From Sphingomonas sp. PAMC 26621 (lineage in GTDB: Bacteria > Pseudomonadota > Alphaproteobacteria > Sphingomonadales > Sphingomonadaceae), in contig NZ_AIDW01000015.1 of assembly GCF_000251145.1 (NCBI RefSeq), forward strand, positions 62,001 to 126,000: a stretch of DNA of 64,000 nucleotides, in the 5' to 3' direction. Below are positions 36,032-44,552 of this stretch, piece by piece (position 1 is the first letter of the stretch; the number at the start of each line of letters is the position of its first letter). A program made the translations under genes and the position numbers. A model generated the notes under the pieces. That model did no database searches, was not told the origin of the DNA, and worked only from the letters and a program-made list of their open reading frames with translations.

Positions 36032-38377
36032 CTACAGCAGCAATTCCGCTACCGCATCGACGATCGCCTCGGCGTCGAGCCGGTAGAGCCGGTAAAGGTC
36101 CGGCAGGTCGCCAGTCTGCCCGAACCGGTCGGTCCCGAGCGGGCTGACGCGCATCCCGCGCACCCCGCCGAGCCACGACAGCGTCGACGGCGCGCCGTCG
36201 ATCACCGTTACCAGCCCGGCACTAGGCGCGAGCCGGTCGAGTAGGGTCTCGGCGTGGCACGCCGCGCGCGTGTCCCCGGTCCAGCGTTGCGCGTGGCGGG
36301 CGGAAAAACCGCGGTGCAGCAGGTCGGGCGACGTCACCATCAGCAAGCCAAGGCCCGGAACGTCGTCGGCGAGGGCGGCATGCGCTTCGAGCACCTCGGG
36401 CGTCACCGCACCGGTGAAGACGATCGCGACATCGCGCGCGCCGCCCGGTTCGACCAGCCAATAGCCGCCCTCGAGCGCATCCGCCTTCCATCGATCATCC
36501 GTGCGCGTGACCTGCGGGATCGTGCGGGTGGACAGCCGCAGATAGGTAGATCCGCCGTCGTCGGCCTGAATTTGCTCGAACGCCCGGTGCATCATCAGCG
36601 CGAGTTCATCGGCGAAGGCTGGCTCGAAATAGGTAAGCCCCGGTTGCCCGATTCCGATCAGCGGCGAGTTGATCGACTGGTGCGCGCCGCCCTCCGGCCC
36701 GAGGGTCAGCCCCGAGGGAGTCGCCACCAGCAGGAAGCGCGCATCCTGGTAACAGGCGTAATTGAGCGCATCGAGCCCGCGCGCGATGAACGGGTCGTAG
36801 ACCGTTCCGATCGGCATCAGCCGGGTGCCGAACAGCGGTGCCGCAAGACCAAGCGCGGCGAGCATCAGGAACAGATTGTTCTCGGCGATGCCGAGTTCGA
36901 TATGCTGCCCCGCGCCGTGGCCCGCCCACTTCTGCGCGGTCGGAATGCGGGCAGCCGAAAACACGTCCGCAAGTTCCTGCCGCCGGAACAGCCCGCGCTG
37001 GTTGACGAACGCGCCGAGGTTGGTCGAGACGGTCACATCGGGCGAGGTCGTTACGATCCGGTCCGCGACCGGGTGCCCGCTTTTGGCGAGATCGAGCAGG
37101 ATCCGCCCGAACGCTGCCTGGGTCGACCATTCCGCGCCCTCGGGGGCGGGGAGCGCGTCGGGCAGCGGGATCGCGGGGGTGGCGGGAACGGGACGCGCGT
37201 TCGCCAGCGCGCTGTGTTCGACCACCGAACGCACCTGCGCCGCGACATTGTCGCCGAGGCCACCGTAAGGCGCCCATTCGTCGCCCTCGGCGATGCCGAG
37301 ACGGTCGCGCAGTGCGTGGATCTGGCCGGGGTTCATCAGCCCCGAATGATTGTCCTTGTGACCCGCGAAGGGGAGGCCGTAGCCCTTGATCGTATAGGCG
37401 ATGAACAGCGTCGGCACGTCGTCGTCACACCGCGCGAAGGCGTCGAGCAGCGTCTCGATGCAGTGCCCGCCGAGGTTGGTCATCAACGCCGCCAGCGCAT
37501 CGTCGTCAAACGTGTCGATCAGCGCGAGGCTTTCGCCCGCACCTGCCAGGTCCGCGTGCAGCCGAGTGCGCCAGGCGGCCCCGCCCTGATAGGTCAGCGC
37601 GGCGAATTCCGCATTCGGGCAGGCGTCGATCCAGTCGGCAATCGCCTGTCCGCCGTCGCGCGCGAACGCGGCGCGCTGGAGCTTGCCGTGCTTGAGCGTC
37701 TCGACGCGCCAGCCGCAGGTTTCGAAAATGTCGTCGAAGCGCCGGAACATCCGGTCCGCAGTCGTGCTGTCGAGCGACTGACGGTTGTAGTCGACGATCC
37801 ACCAGCAATTGCGGATGTCGTGCTTATACGTTTCGATCAGGCATTCGTAGATATTGCCCTCGTCGAGTTCGGCATCGCCCATCAGCGCGATCATCCGCCC
37901 GGCGTCCGCCTCGGCGAGGTCGCCGTGCGCGATCAGATAATCCTGGATCAGGCTCGCAAAGGCGGTGATCGCGACCCCGAGCCCGACCGACCCGGTCGAG
38001 AAGTCGACGGGGATCGAATCCTTGGTCCGGCTGGGATAGCTCTGCGCGCCGCCCAGCCCGCGATAGCGCTGGAGCGCGTCGAGCGATTGCTGGCCCATCA
38101 TGTAATGAATCGCGTGGAGCACCGGCCCGGCGTGCGGCTTGACCGCGACCTTGTCGTTCGGGCGGAGCGCGCCAAAGTACAGCGCGGTCATGATCGCGGT
38201 AATCGACGCGCAGCTCGCCTGATGCCCGCCGACCTTCAACCCGTCGCGGCTCTCGCGGAGGTGATTGGCGTTGTGGATCGTCCAGGACGACAGCCAGCGC
38301 AGCCGCGTCTCGATCGTCTCGAGAATCGCGATGGTTTCGGCGTCGGGGCTGGGAGCGATCGTTTCCATTGCAACCAA
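36032..38377 (-). CDS. Homodimeric 2-oxoacid dehydrogenase E1 (AceE/MdeB-like) or transketolase-like enzyme
   Basis: A 781-residue thiamine diphosphate enzyme. The TPP/Mg motif is GDAELDEGN at 167-175, running to the Asn in WWIVDYNRQ (198). KPHAGPVLHAIHYMMG and GIAENNLFLMLAALG (the catalytic Glu region) match pyruvate dehydrogenase E1 of the AceE type. It is about 100 residues shorter than E. coli AceE and close in length to MdeB, the E1-like partner of methionine gamma-lyase in Pseudomonas putida. No E2 or E3 gene is adjacent. It lies next to the LysR gene of a catabolic operon that contains a Cys/Met PLP lyase, so it may decarboxylate the 2-oxoacid that lyase releases; this is inference. 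Confidence 0.75.
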   Translation of the reverse strand: MVAMETIAPSPDAETIAILETIETRLRWLSSWTIHNANHLRESRDGLKVGGHQASCASITAIMTALYFGALRPNDKVAVKPHAGPVLHAIHYMMGQQSLDALQRYRGLGGAQSYPSRTKDSIPVDFSTGSVGLGVAITAFASLIQDYLIAHGDLAEADAGRMIALMGDAELDEGNIYECLIETYKHDIRNCWWIVDYNRQSLDSTTADRMFRRFDDIFETCGWRVETLKHGKLQRAAFARDGGQAIADWIDACPNAEFAALTYQGGAAWRTRLHADLAGAGESLALIDTFDDDALAALMTNLGGHCIETLLDAFARCDDDVPTLFIAYTIKGYGLPFAGHKDNHSGLMNPGQIHALRDRLGIAEGDEWAPYGGLGDNVAAQVRSVVEHSALANARPVPATPAIPLPDALPAPEGAEWSTQAAFGRILLDLAKSGHPVADRIVTTSPDVTVSTNLGAFVNQRGLFRRQELADVFSAARIPTAQKWAGHGAGQHIELGIAENNLFLMLAALGLAAPLFGTRLMPIGTVYDPFIARGLDALNYACYQDARFLLVATPSGLTLGPEGGAHQSINSPLIGIGQPGLTYFEPAFADELALMMHRAFEQIQADDGGSTYLRLSTRTIPQVTRTDDRWKADALEGGYWLVEPGGARDVAIVFTGAVTPEVLEAHAALADDVPGLGLLMVTSPDLLHRGFSARHAQRWTGDTRAACHAETLLDRLAPSAGLVTVIDGAPSTLSWLGGVRGMRVSPLGTDRFGQTGDLPDLYRLYRLDAEAIVDAVAELLL

Positions 38378-38411
38378 ATAGCGCGTCTCGCGACGGATGC
38401 GACCGGAAAAT

Positions 38412-39290
38412 TCAGCCCGTCTGCCGCGCCGCGAATTGCGCGATCAGCCAGCTTCGGAACAGGCTGATCGTTGGATCGTCGAGATCGTCCGCGCGCAATT
38501 TGAGATAATAGCCGAACCCGTCGTCGACCATCGTGTCATGCGGCACGACAAGCTTGCCCGCCGCGATCTCGGGCGCGAACATCGCGATGTCGGCAAGCGC
38601 GATCCCACCCGACTGCATCGCATAGGTCGCTGCCAGCGACAGCGTGTCGAACGCGAGCCCGCGATTGGTGTTGAGCTCGATCCCGCTGCTGCGTGCGAAG
38701 CTGCTCCACAGCAGCCCGCGCACCTCGCCGTCGAGGGTCACGTGCAGGAGGTCGTTGTCCGACAGGAACTGCTCGAGCGACTTGCCCGTGTTGGCCGCTG
38801 CCACGGCGGGGGAACAGACCGGCGCGACTCGGACCAGCCACAACAGGTCGGTAATGCGGTCGTCGATGTTCGGCCGGTCGAACACGATCGCCATGTCGGT
38901 CTCGGTGGTCGGCATCCCCGTCACCGGGGAACTCGAAATGTCGATCCGCACGTCAGGATAGTCGCGATGAAACGCGCGGATCATCGGCATCACCACCTGT
39001 TGCAGCAGCGATGGCGGGATGTGGATCCGGATCGGGCGGCCGCTCAACGGATCGTGGCTTACCGCATTCATCGTCTGTTCCAGCAGGTCGAACGATCGCC
39101 GTACCTCAGGGAGCAGCGCCGCGCCCGCCGCGGTCAGCACGAGGCGCTGGCCCGAACGGTCGAACAGCTTCTGCCCCAACAGTTCCTCTAGGCTGATGAT
39201 GTGCCGGCTGACGGCGCTTTGCGAGACGTTGAGCGCCTGCGCCCCCGCGGTGAAGCTCATCTGTTGCCCGACCGCGTCGAAGGCGCGCAA
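38412..39290 (-). CDS. LysR-family transcriptional regulator (GcvA-like)
   Basis: A DNA-binding regulator of at least 292 residues. The winged helix has TAGAQALNVSQSAVSRHI and LGQKLFDRSGQRLVLTAAG; a periplasmic-binding-like effector domain follows (VRIDISSSP ... FYY-type end). The earliest NTG codon in frame is TTG 39290, but the frame stays open upstream and encodes IINRRWLPLNALRAFDAVG, the conserved N-terminus of GcvA-type regulators. The true start may therefore be a non-NTG codon such as ATC at 39338, which has GGGGA 7 bases before it. It is divergent from the Rieske operon and is its likely regulator. Confidence 0.9.
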   Translation of the reverse strand: MRAFDAVGQQMSFTAGAQALNVSQSAVSRHIISLEELLGQKLFDRSGQRLVLTAAGAALLPEVRRSFDLLEQTMNAVSHDPLSGRPIRIHIPPSLLQQVVMPMIRAFHRDYPDVRIDISSSPVTGMPTTETDMAIVFDRPNIDDRITDLLWLVRVAPVCSPAVAAANTGKSLEQFLSDNDLLHVTLDGEVRGLLWSSFARSSGIELNTNRGLAFDTLSLAATYAMQSGGIALADIAMFAPEIAAGKLVVPHDTMVDDGFGYYLKLRADDLDDPTISLFRSWLIAQFAARQTG

Positions 39291-39451
39291 TGCGTTGAGC
39301 GGGAGCCAGCGACGGTTGATGATCTTCGACTTGGCGATGGCCCATTCCCCAAATGACTGCGACGCGCTGTATGGCGGGTATCAATCCGGTTCCACGCCTG
39401 AATGCAAGAGCATGGCCGGTTCGCCGGACCGGCGGCGCGGTTCGTCGCGGT

Positions 39452-39473
39452 TTTCGCATGGGTGTATGCGCAA
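39452..39473. promoter_or_regulatory. Candidate LysR operator
   Basis: TTTCGCAT-GGGTGT-ATGCGCAA is an 8-6-8 inverted repeat with one mismatch, containing the T-N11-A pattern expected of LysR sites. It lies between the LysR gene and the Rieske gene, 64 bp upstream of the latter's GTG. A second, GC-rich inverted repeat (CGGGG-GTGGT-CCCCG) lies at 39485-39499. Confidence 0.5.
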
Positions 39474-39537
39474 ATGGAATTTTCCGGGGGTGGTCCCCGC
39501 ATGTCACACCCTGCGTACGGGGCAGGAGCACGAGCGC

Positions 39538-40743
39538 GTGGACCTTTCAGGTGTTGCATCATGGGTTGGGTCGCGCCGCGCCGGGCATTCGTTGCCGCAG
39601 GACCTGTATCTTAGCGCCGACGCCTTCGATTTCGATCTCGCCGCGATCTTCGGCACGTCGTGGCTGCTCGCCGGTTTCACCGCCGAAGTGAAGCAGCCGG
39701 GCGACTATCTGTCGTTCATGGTCGGGCGTTGGCCGGTGATCGTGGTGCGCGGGCGCGACGGGGCGTTGCGCGCCTTCCACAACAGCTGCCGCCACCGCGG
39801 ATCGATCCTGTGCAAGCCGGGCGCGGGGCACGCGCCGCGGCTGACCTGTCCGTATCACCGATGGAGCTACGGGCTCGACGGGCGGCTGCTCGCGGCGGGG
39901 CGGATGCCGGACGATTTCGACAAGACTGCTTACCGGTTGAAGCCGGTGCATCTGGAGACGATCGCGGGCGCTATCTTCGTGTCGCTGGCACTGGTTCCGC
40001 CGGATATCAGTATCTTGCGGCGTGATCTGACGCCTTTGCTCGAACCGCACAATCTGGAGCGCGCCAAGGTCGCGCACAAATCCGTGCTGGTCGAATATGC
40101 CAATTGGAAGCTGGTCGTCGAAAATGGCCGCGAATGCTACCATTGCGCGAGCGGTCACCCCGAGCTGGCGCGGACCTTCCCGGTCGGCGCTGCGCAATAT
40201 TTCGATCTGGAGGCCGCCGCCGCGCGCCTGTTCACGGAGCGGATGGAAGCGATCGGGCTCCCAACGGGGCCGGTGGGCGAGGACTGGTGGCAGGCGGTCC
40301 GCTTCGCGCTCAACGATGGTAATGTCGCGATGACGACCTCGGGTCAGTTCGCGGTCAAGAAGCTGATGGTCGAGGCGGGTGGGGGCGATGCGGGGTCGCT
40401 CCGCTGGGCGGTCGAGCCCAACAACTTCTGCCATTCGACCAGCGACTATACGTTCGCGTTCAATGCGATGCCGGTATCTCCGGGGGAAACCCACGTCGTC
40501 TCGACCTGGCTAGTGCATGAGGATGCGGTCGAGGGGGTCGATTACGACATCGACGAACTGACGCATCTGTGGACGCAGACCAACCTCCAGGACAAGGCGT
40601 TCGCCGAGGATAATCAGGTCGGTGTGTGGTCGCCGGGCTATACGCCGGGGCCGTACAGCCCGACCGCGGAATCGCTGACGCTGCGCTTCGTCGACTGGTA
40701 TTGCGCGCGGGCGAGCGAATATCTTGCGCGGGTCCCGGTATGA
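39538..40743 (+). CDS. Rieske oxygenase alpha subunit, glycine-betaine/stachydrine demethylase-like
   Basis: A 401-residue terminal oxygenase that would hydroxylate an N-methyl group, releasing formaldehyde. Rieske cluster ligands are C84-x-H86 and C104-x2-H107 (CRH ... CPYH). The mononuclear iron site has ECYHC and SGHPEL with H202 and H207, the ECYHCxxxHPEL form typical of GbcA and Stc2 quaternary-amine demethylases. GTG 39538 is supported by AGGAG 9 bases upstream. It is the first gene of the operon and overlaps the next by 4 bases. No ferredoxin reductase partner (GbcB type) is encoded nearby. Confidence 0.88.
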   Translation: MDLSGVASWVGSRRAGHSLPQDLYLSADAFDFDLAAIFGTSWLLAGFTAEVKQPGDYLSFMVGRWPVIVVRGRDGALRAFHNSCRHRGSILCKPGAGHAPRLTCPYHRWSYGLDGRLLAAGRMPDDFDKTAYRLKPVHLETIAGAIFVSLALVPPDISILRRDLTPLLEPHNLERAKVAHKSVLVEYANWKLVVENGRECYHCASGHPELARTFPVGAAQYFDLEAAAARLFTERMEAIGLPTGPVGEDWWQAVRFALNDGNVAMTTSGQFAVKKLMVEAGGGDAGSLRWAVEPNNFCHSTSDYTFAFNAMPVSPGETHVVSTWLVHEDAVEGVDYDIDELTHLWTQTNLQDKAFAEDNQVGVWSPGYTPGPYSPTAESLTLRFVDWYCARASEYLARVPV

Positions 40744-41990
40744 CTGGGCCGCGCTGGCGCTCCGAAACGCTCGCGGTCCGTGCGGGATATGATCCGGCGG
40801 GTGCCGCCAATGCAGCGAAACCCCCGATCTATATGACGTCGACCTTCGCCTATGCCTCCGCGCGGCAGGCGAAGGACATTCACGAAGCCTATTTCGATGG
40901 CACGGGGCCGGAAGTCGGCGGCGCGGGGCACATTTATGCGCGCCTCAGCCATCCCAATCTCGACATGGTCGAGGAACGGCTCGCCGCGCTCGACGGCGCG
41001 GAAGGCGCGGCGGTGTTCAACAGCGGGATGGCGACGCACAGCGCGATCGCGCTCGCGCATCTGCGACCGGGCGACAGCGTGGTGTTCGGGCGGCCGATCT
41101 ATGGCGGGACCAACGGGCTCTACACCGGGTTGCTGCCGGGCTTCGGGGTGCATCACGCGAGCTTCACCGACGGCTGTGATCGCGCGGACGTGATGTCGGC
41201 GGTCGAGGCGGCACTGGCGGCGGGGCCGCTCAAGCTGATCGTCGGCGAAACGCCCGCCAACCCGACCGCGGCGATGGTCGACATCGCACTGCTGGTCGAG
41301 ATCGCCGATACGGTCGGCGCGCGGACGGGGACGCGCCCGGTCGTCGTGATCGACAACACGCTGCTCGGGCCGATGATGCAGCGACCGATCGATCTCGGCG
41401 CCGATCTCTGCATGACGAGTCTCACCAAATATTGCGGCGGACACAGCGACTTGCTGGCAGGTGGTGTCACCGGGCGCGAAGCGCTGGTCGCGCCGCTGCG
41501 GCTGTTGCGCACCACGCTTGGGAGCCATCTCGACCCCTATACGTGCTGGCTGATGCTGCGCTCGATGGAGACGGTGCACCTGCGGGTCGAGCGGTCGATG
41601 GACAATGCGCGTCGGCTTGCCGAGGTCCTGCGCGACCATCCCAAGGTGGCGAGCCTCACCTATCTCGGTTTCCTTGCCGACGGTACGCCCGCTCGCGCGG
41701 TGTACGACAGGCAATGCAAGGCGGCGGGTTCGACCTTTTCCTTCGCGGTCGTTGGCGGTGAGGCGGAAGCGTTCCGCTTTCTCGACCGGCTCGAATTGCT
41801 GCGCTTCGCGGTCAGCCTCGGCGGGTCCGAGACGCTCATCACGCATCCCGCGACGACGACACATTATGCGATCAGCCCCGAAGAACGCGCAGCGGGCGGG
41901 ATCACGCCCGCCACGCTGCGGCTGTCGGTCGGGATCGAACATGTCGACGACCTGATCGCCGACCTTTCCCAAGCGCTGGACGCGATATGA
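40740..41990 (+). CDS. Cys/Met-metabolism PLP-dependent lyase (methionine gamma-lyase/cystathionine lyase family)
   Basis: A 416-residue fold-type I PLP enzyme. The cofactor lysine is K230 in MTSLTKYCGGHSDLLAGGV, the SxTKYxxGHSD motif of the family. IYARLSHPNLDMVEERLAALDGAE is the phosphate-binding YxR..NP region, and VVVIDNTLLGP holds the PLP-ring aspartate. ATG 40740 overlaps the Rieske stop (ATGA). These enzymes eliminate or replace groups at the beta or gamma carbon of sulfur amino acids or O-acyl homoserine. Its presence between a demethylase and amine oxidases is unusual and hints that the pathway's substrate carries a sulfur or oxygen leaving group. Confidence 0.85.
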   Translation: MTGPRWRSETLAVRAGYDPAGAANAAKPPIYMTSTFAYASARQAKDIHEAYFDGTGPEVGGAGHIYARLSHPNLDMVEERLAALDGAEGAAVFNSGMATHSAIALAHLRPGDSVVFGRPIYGGTNGLYTGLLPGFGVHHASFTDGCDRADVMSAVEAALAAGPLKLIVGETPANPTAAMVDIALLVEIADTVGARTGTRPVVVIDNTLLGPMMQRPIDLGADLCMTSLTKYCGGHSDLLAGGVTGREALVAPLRLLRTTLGSHLDPYTCWLMLRSMETVHLRVERSMDNARRLAEVLRDHPKVASLTYLGFLADGTPARAVYDRQCKAAGSTFSFAVVGGEAEAFRFLDRLELLRFAVSLGGSETLITHPATTTHYAISPEERAAGGITPATLRLSVGIEHVDDLIADLSQALDAI

Positions 41991-43399
41991 AAATCCTCGA
42001 CCCCCACGCCATCGACGGCAAGATCCCCGCGCCCGACGAACAGTTCGACCTGATCGTGGTCGGCGCGGGTCGGGCTGGCACGACCACCGCGATCCGCGCA
42101 GCGCTGAGTGGCGCGAGCGTGCTGCTGATCGACGAGAACCCGGTTGCGGGCGCGATGATCGGGAACGACGTGCCGCTGTTCTTCGGCGGTCGCGCGACCG
42201 CGGCGGTGCATCACCCCGACCGACTGATCGAACAGCTGTTCCGCGCCAATCCCGAATTGGAGGCGGCGTTCGATGCCGGGGTCGATGTGCGGCTCGGGGC
42301 GGTCGCCTGGGGCCTGTACGTTCCAAATGCCGCCCTGCGTGCGTTGCCGGGGCCGCTGCTCGGGATCGCGGATGCCGAGGCGTCGCGGATGGTGGGTTTC
42401 CGGCGACTGGTGCTCGCGACCGGCGCGCGCGATATCGCAATGGCGTTTCCGGGGTGGGACCAGCCCGGCGTGATGGGGGCGCAGGGATTTGCCGCGCTGT
42501 TGACCCGCTACGATGCGCTGGCGAGCCGGCGGATCGCGATCGTCGGATCGGGCGATCTGGCGCTTCAGACTGCTCGGATGGCGCTGGAGCGCGGGATCGA
42601 GGTTGCCGGGATCGTCGAGGTCGCGGAACGGATCGAGGGCGATCCGGCGCTGGCCGAGGCGCTCGGGGTGCCGGTGTTCCTCGCGCACACGATTGCGGCG
42701 ACCGATGGCGGGATTGACGGGGTTGAGCGCGTGACGCTCGCCCCGCTCGACGGGGTCGGCGAACCTACGGTGCTGGCGTGCGATACGATCGTCTTGGCGA
42801 TTGGCGTGACGCCCGCGACCGAACTGATCGAGGCGGCGGGGACGGTCGCAAACGGGCTGGTGCAGCTCGTGGGCGATAGCGCGACCGTAGTGTCGCCCAG
42901 CGACGAACGGCTGCTCGAATGGTCTACCGCGCTTGGCCGTCATGCGACCGCCGAGACGATCGTCTGCCAGTGCGAGGCGGTCGCCCGCGCCGATCTGCTC
43001 GGCGTCCAGCCGCCGCGCTACCTCGACCGCCCCGCGCGGCTGGCGACCCGATCGCTGGCGACGCTGCTGGCGGATGGTCCCGCGCACCCCGACCAGATCA
43101 AGCGTCTCACGCGCGCTGGCATGGGGCCGTGCCAGGGGCGGCGCTGTCGCGAGCAGGTACGCTGCCTGCTTGCGGCGGAACAAGGCGTTCAGCCGTCTGA
43201 AGTCCCGGTCGCGAGCTTCCGCGCGCCGGTCCGCCCGGTGCCGCTGAGCGTGCTCGCCGACTGGAACGAAGACGCCGGGATGACGGCGGGATGGGACGTC
43301 TGGTTCGGGATCCCGACGCAGTGGACGCCATACGCCGTAATCGGCACGCCCGAGGAGGCCGGACATGTCACCGGACTAGGCGGGACGCTGCATGTCTGA
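41987..43399 (+). CDS. NAD(P)/FAD oxidoreductase with [2Fe-2S] domain, opine oxidase subunit A/HcnB-like
   Basis: A 470-residue flavoprotein. The FAD motif is LIVVGAGRAGTTTAIRAALSG and a second nucleotide motif is IAIVGSGDLALQTARMAL. A C-terminal Bfd-like iron-sulfur domain has C327-x-C329 (VCQCEAV) and C382-x4-C387 (GPCQGRRC). This is the layout of OoxA, HcnB and the hydroxyproline dehydrogenase LhpE group. Partners are an OoxB/HcnC-like oxidase, which is the next gene, and often a small HcnA-like ferredoxin, which is absent here. It overlaps both neighbours by 4-8 bases. Confidence 0.82.
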   Translation: MKILDPHAIDGKIPAPDEQFDLIVVGAGRAGTTTAIRAALSGASVLLIDENPVAGAMIGNDVPLFFGGRATAAVHHPDRLIEQLFRANPELEAAFDAGVDVRLGAVAWGLYVPNAALRALPGPLLGIADAEASRMVGFRRLVLATGARDIAMAFPGWDQPGVMGAQGFAALLTRYDALASRRIAIVGSGDLALQTARMALERGIEVAGIVEVAERIEGDPALAEALGVPVFLAHTIAATDGGIDGVERVTLAPLDGVGEPTVLACDTIVLAIGVTPATELIEAAGTVANGLVQLVGDSATVVSPSDERLLEWSTALGRHATAETIVCQCEAVARADLLGVQPPRYLDRPARLATRSLATLLADGPAHPDQIKRLTRAGMGPCQGRRCREQVRCLLAAEQGVQPSEVPVASFRAPVRPVPLSVLADWNEDAGMTAGWDVWFGIPTQWTPYAVIGTPEEAGHVTGLGGTLHV

Positions 43400-44552
43400 G
43401 CGCGACATGCCGCGTCATGCTTCCGTCGTCGTGATCGGCGCTGGCGTGACGGGGCTGAGCGCGGCGTGGTGGCTGGCGCGCGCGGGGGTCGATGTCGTGG
43501 TGCTCGACAAGGGCGTCGTCGGCTGGGAAGCGTCGGGCCGGAACGGCGGCGGCGCGTCGCATTACCAGAGCCCGTTGTTCGCCGAAGAACAGCGGTTGTG
43601 GCCGCAGATGGACGAGCTGCTCGGCTATCCGACCGAATACCGGCGCGAGCGGATCATCATCCAGCGCGATCCCGACCTGCTTGAGCATTATCGTGCGGTC
43701 GGGCGGATGTGCAACGCGATGGGCTACCGCGTCGACGATCTGGATTCGGCGCAGGCGCAGGCGATGGTGCCGCTGACCGATCATACCTGCCTCGGCGGGA
43801 TCCATCTGCGCTTCGGCGGCCATGCCAATCCGCAGCGGACGGTGCAGGCTTATGCCTGGGCGTTGCAGGATCTTGGCGGACAGATCCTGCAACATTGTCC
43901 GGCGGTGTCGATCGAGACGCGGGGCGGACGCGCCAGTGCGGTGGTGACGCCGCGCGGAACGATCGCATGCGATGCGCTGGTCGTCGCGGCGGGGCCGCAG
44001 GCGGAGGCCTTGGTCGCGCCGATCGGAATCCGGTTTCCGCTCGCCGCCGCGCGCGCGGAAATGATCGTGACCGAGCCCGCGCCGCTGATGGCGATCGGTG
44101 GGGTCGACGGGAACGGGCTGTACGGTCGCCAGACGCTGCGCGGCAATCTCGCCTTCGGGGGCGGACCGCATGAATGGCTGGCGACCGATCCCGCCGGGCC
44201 ATCCGCGCGGCCGACCTCGCCGCTGGTGCGCAACCTTGCGCGGCGCGTGGCGGAGATGTTTCCGCGCGCTGCCGGTCTCGGCGTGATCCGGTCGTGGGCG
44301 GGGATCGTCGAGAATACCCCCGACGGGCGACCAATCCTCGATCGCCCCGCCGATCCGGGAAATGTCACCGTCGCGACGATGTCCGGGGTCGGCTTCGGCC
44401 TGTCGCCCGCGAGCGGTCATGCGATCCGCGATCTGGTGCTCGACGGGGTGTGTTCGTTCGCCGATATCGGCAAGCTGGGCCTCGCGCGGTTCGCGACCCT
44501 CGAACCCGACTGGCGCGCGCGGCGCGGCTGGGCGCTGGAGCAGGCGGCGTGA
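43392..44552 (+). CDS. FAD-dependent amine oxidoreductase, opine oxidase subunit B/HcnC/DadA-like
   Basis: A 386-residue flavoprotein of the glycine oxidase/DadA family. The N-terminal motif is VVVIGAGVTGLSAAWWLARAG. A conserved covalent- or flavin-contact loop (EASGRNGGGASHYQSPLFAEEQ) follows, and the C-terminal FAD segment is PDGRPILDR ... VATMSGVGFGLSPASGHAI. It probably forms a complex with the preceding OoxA-like subunit and oxidises a C-N bond of a secondary or tertiary amine. Start ATG 43392 overlaps the preceding stop by 8 bases. Confidence 0.82.
   Translation: MSERDMPRHASVVVIGAGVTGLSAAWWLARAGVDVVVLDKGVVGWEASGRNGGGASHYQSPLFAEEQRLWPQMDELLGYPTEYRRERIIIQRDPDLLEHYRAVGRMCNAMGYRVDDLDSAQAQAMVPLTDHTCLGGIHLRFGGHANPQRTVQAYAWALQDLGGQILQHCPAVSIETRGGRASAVVTPRGTIACDALVVAAGPQAEALVAPIGIRFPLAAARAEMIVTEPAPLMAIGGVDGNGLYGRQTLRGNLAFGGGPHEWLATDPAGPSARPTSPLVRNLARRVAEMFPRAAGLGVIRSWAGIVENTPDGRPILDRPADPGNVTVATMSGVGFGLSPASGHAIRDLVLDGVCSFADIGKLGLARFATLEPDWRARRGWALEQAA

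Noticed and set aside
36254..38467. 737-codon plus-strand open frame opposite the E1 enzyme gene
   Set aside because: Arg/Asp-rich shadow without recognisable domains; the minus strand holds an intact TPP enzyme.
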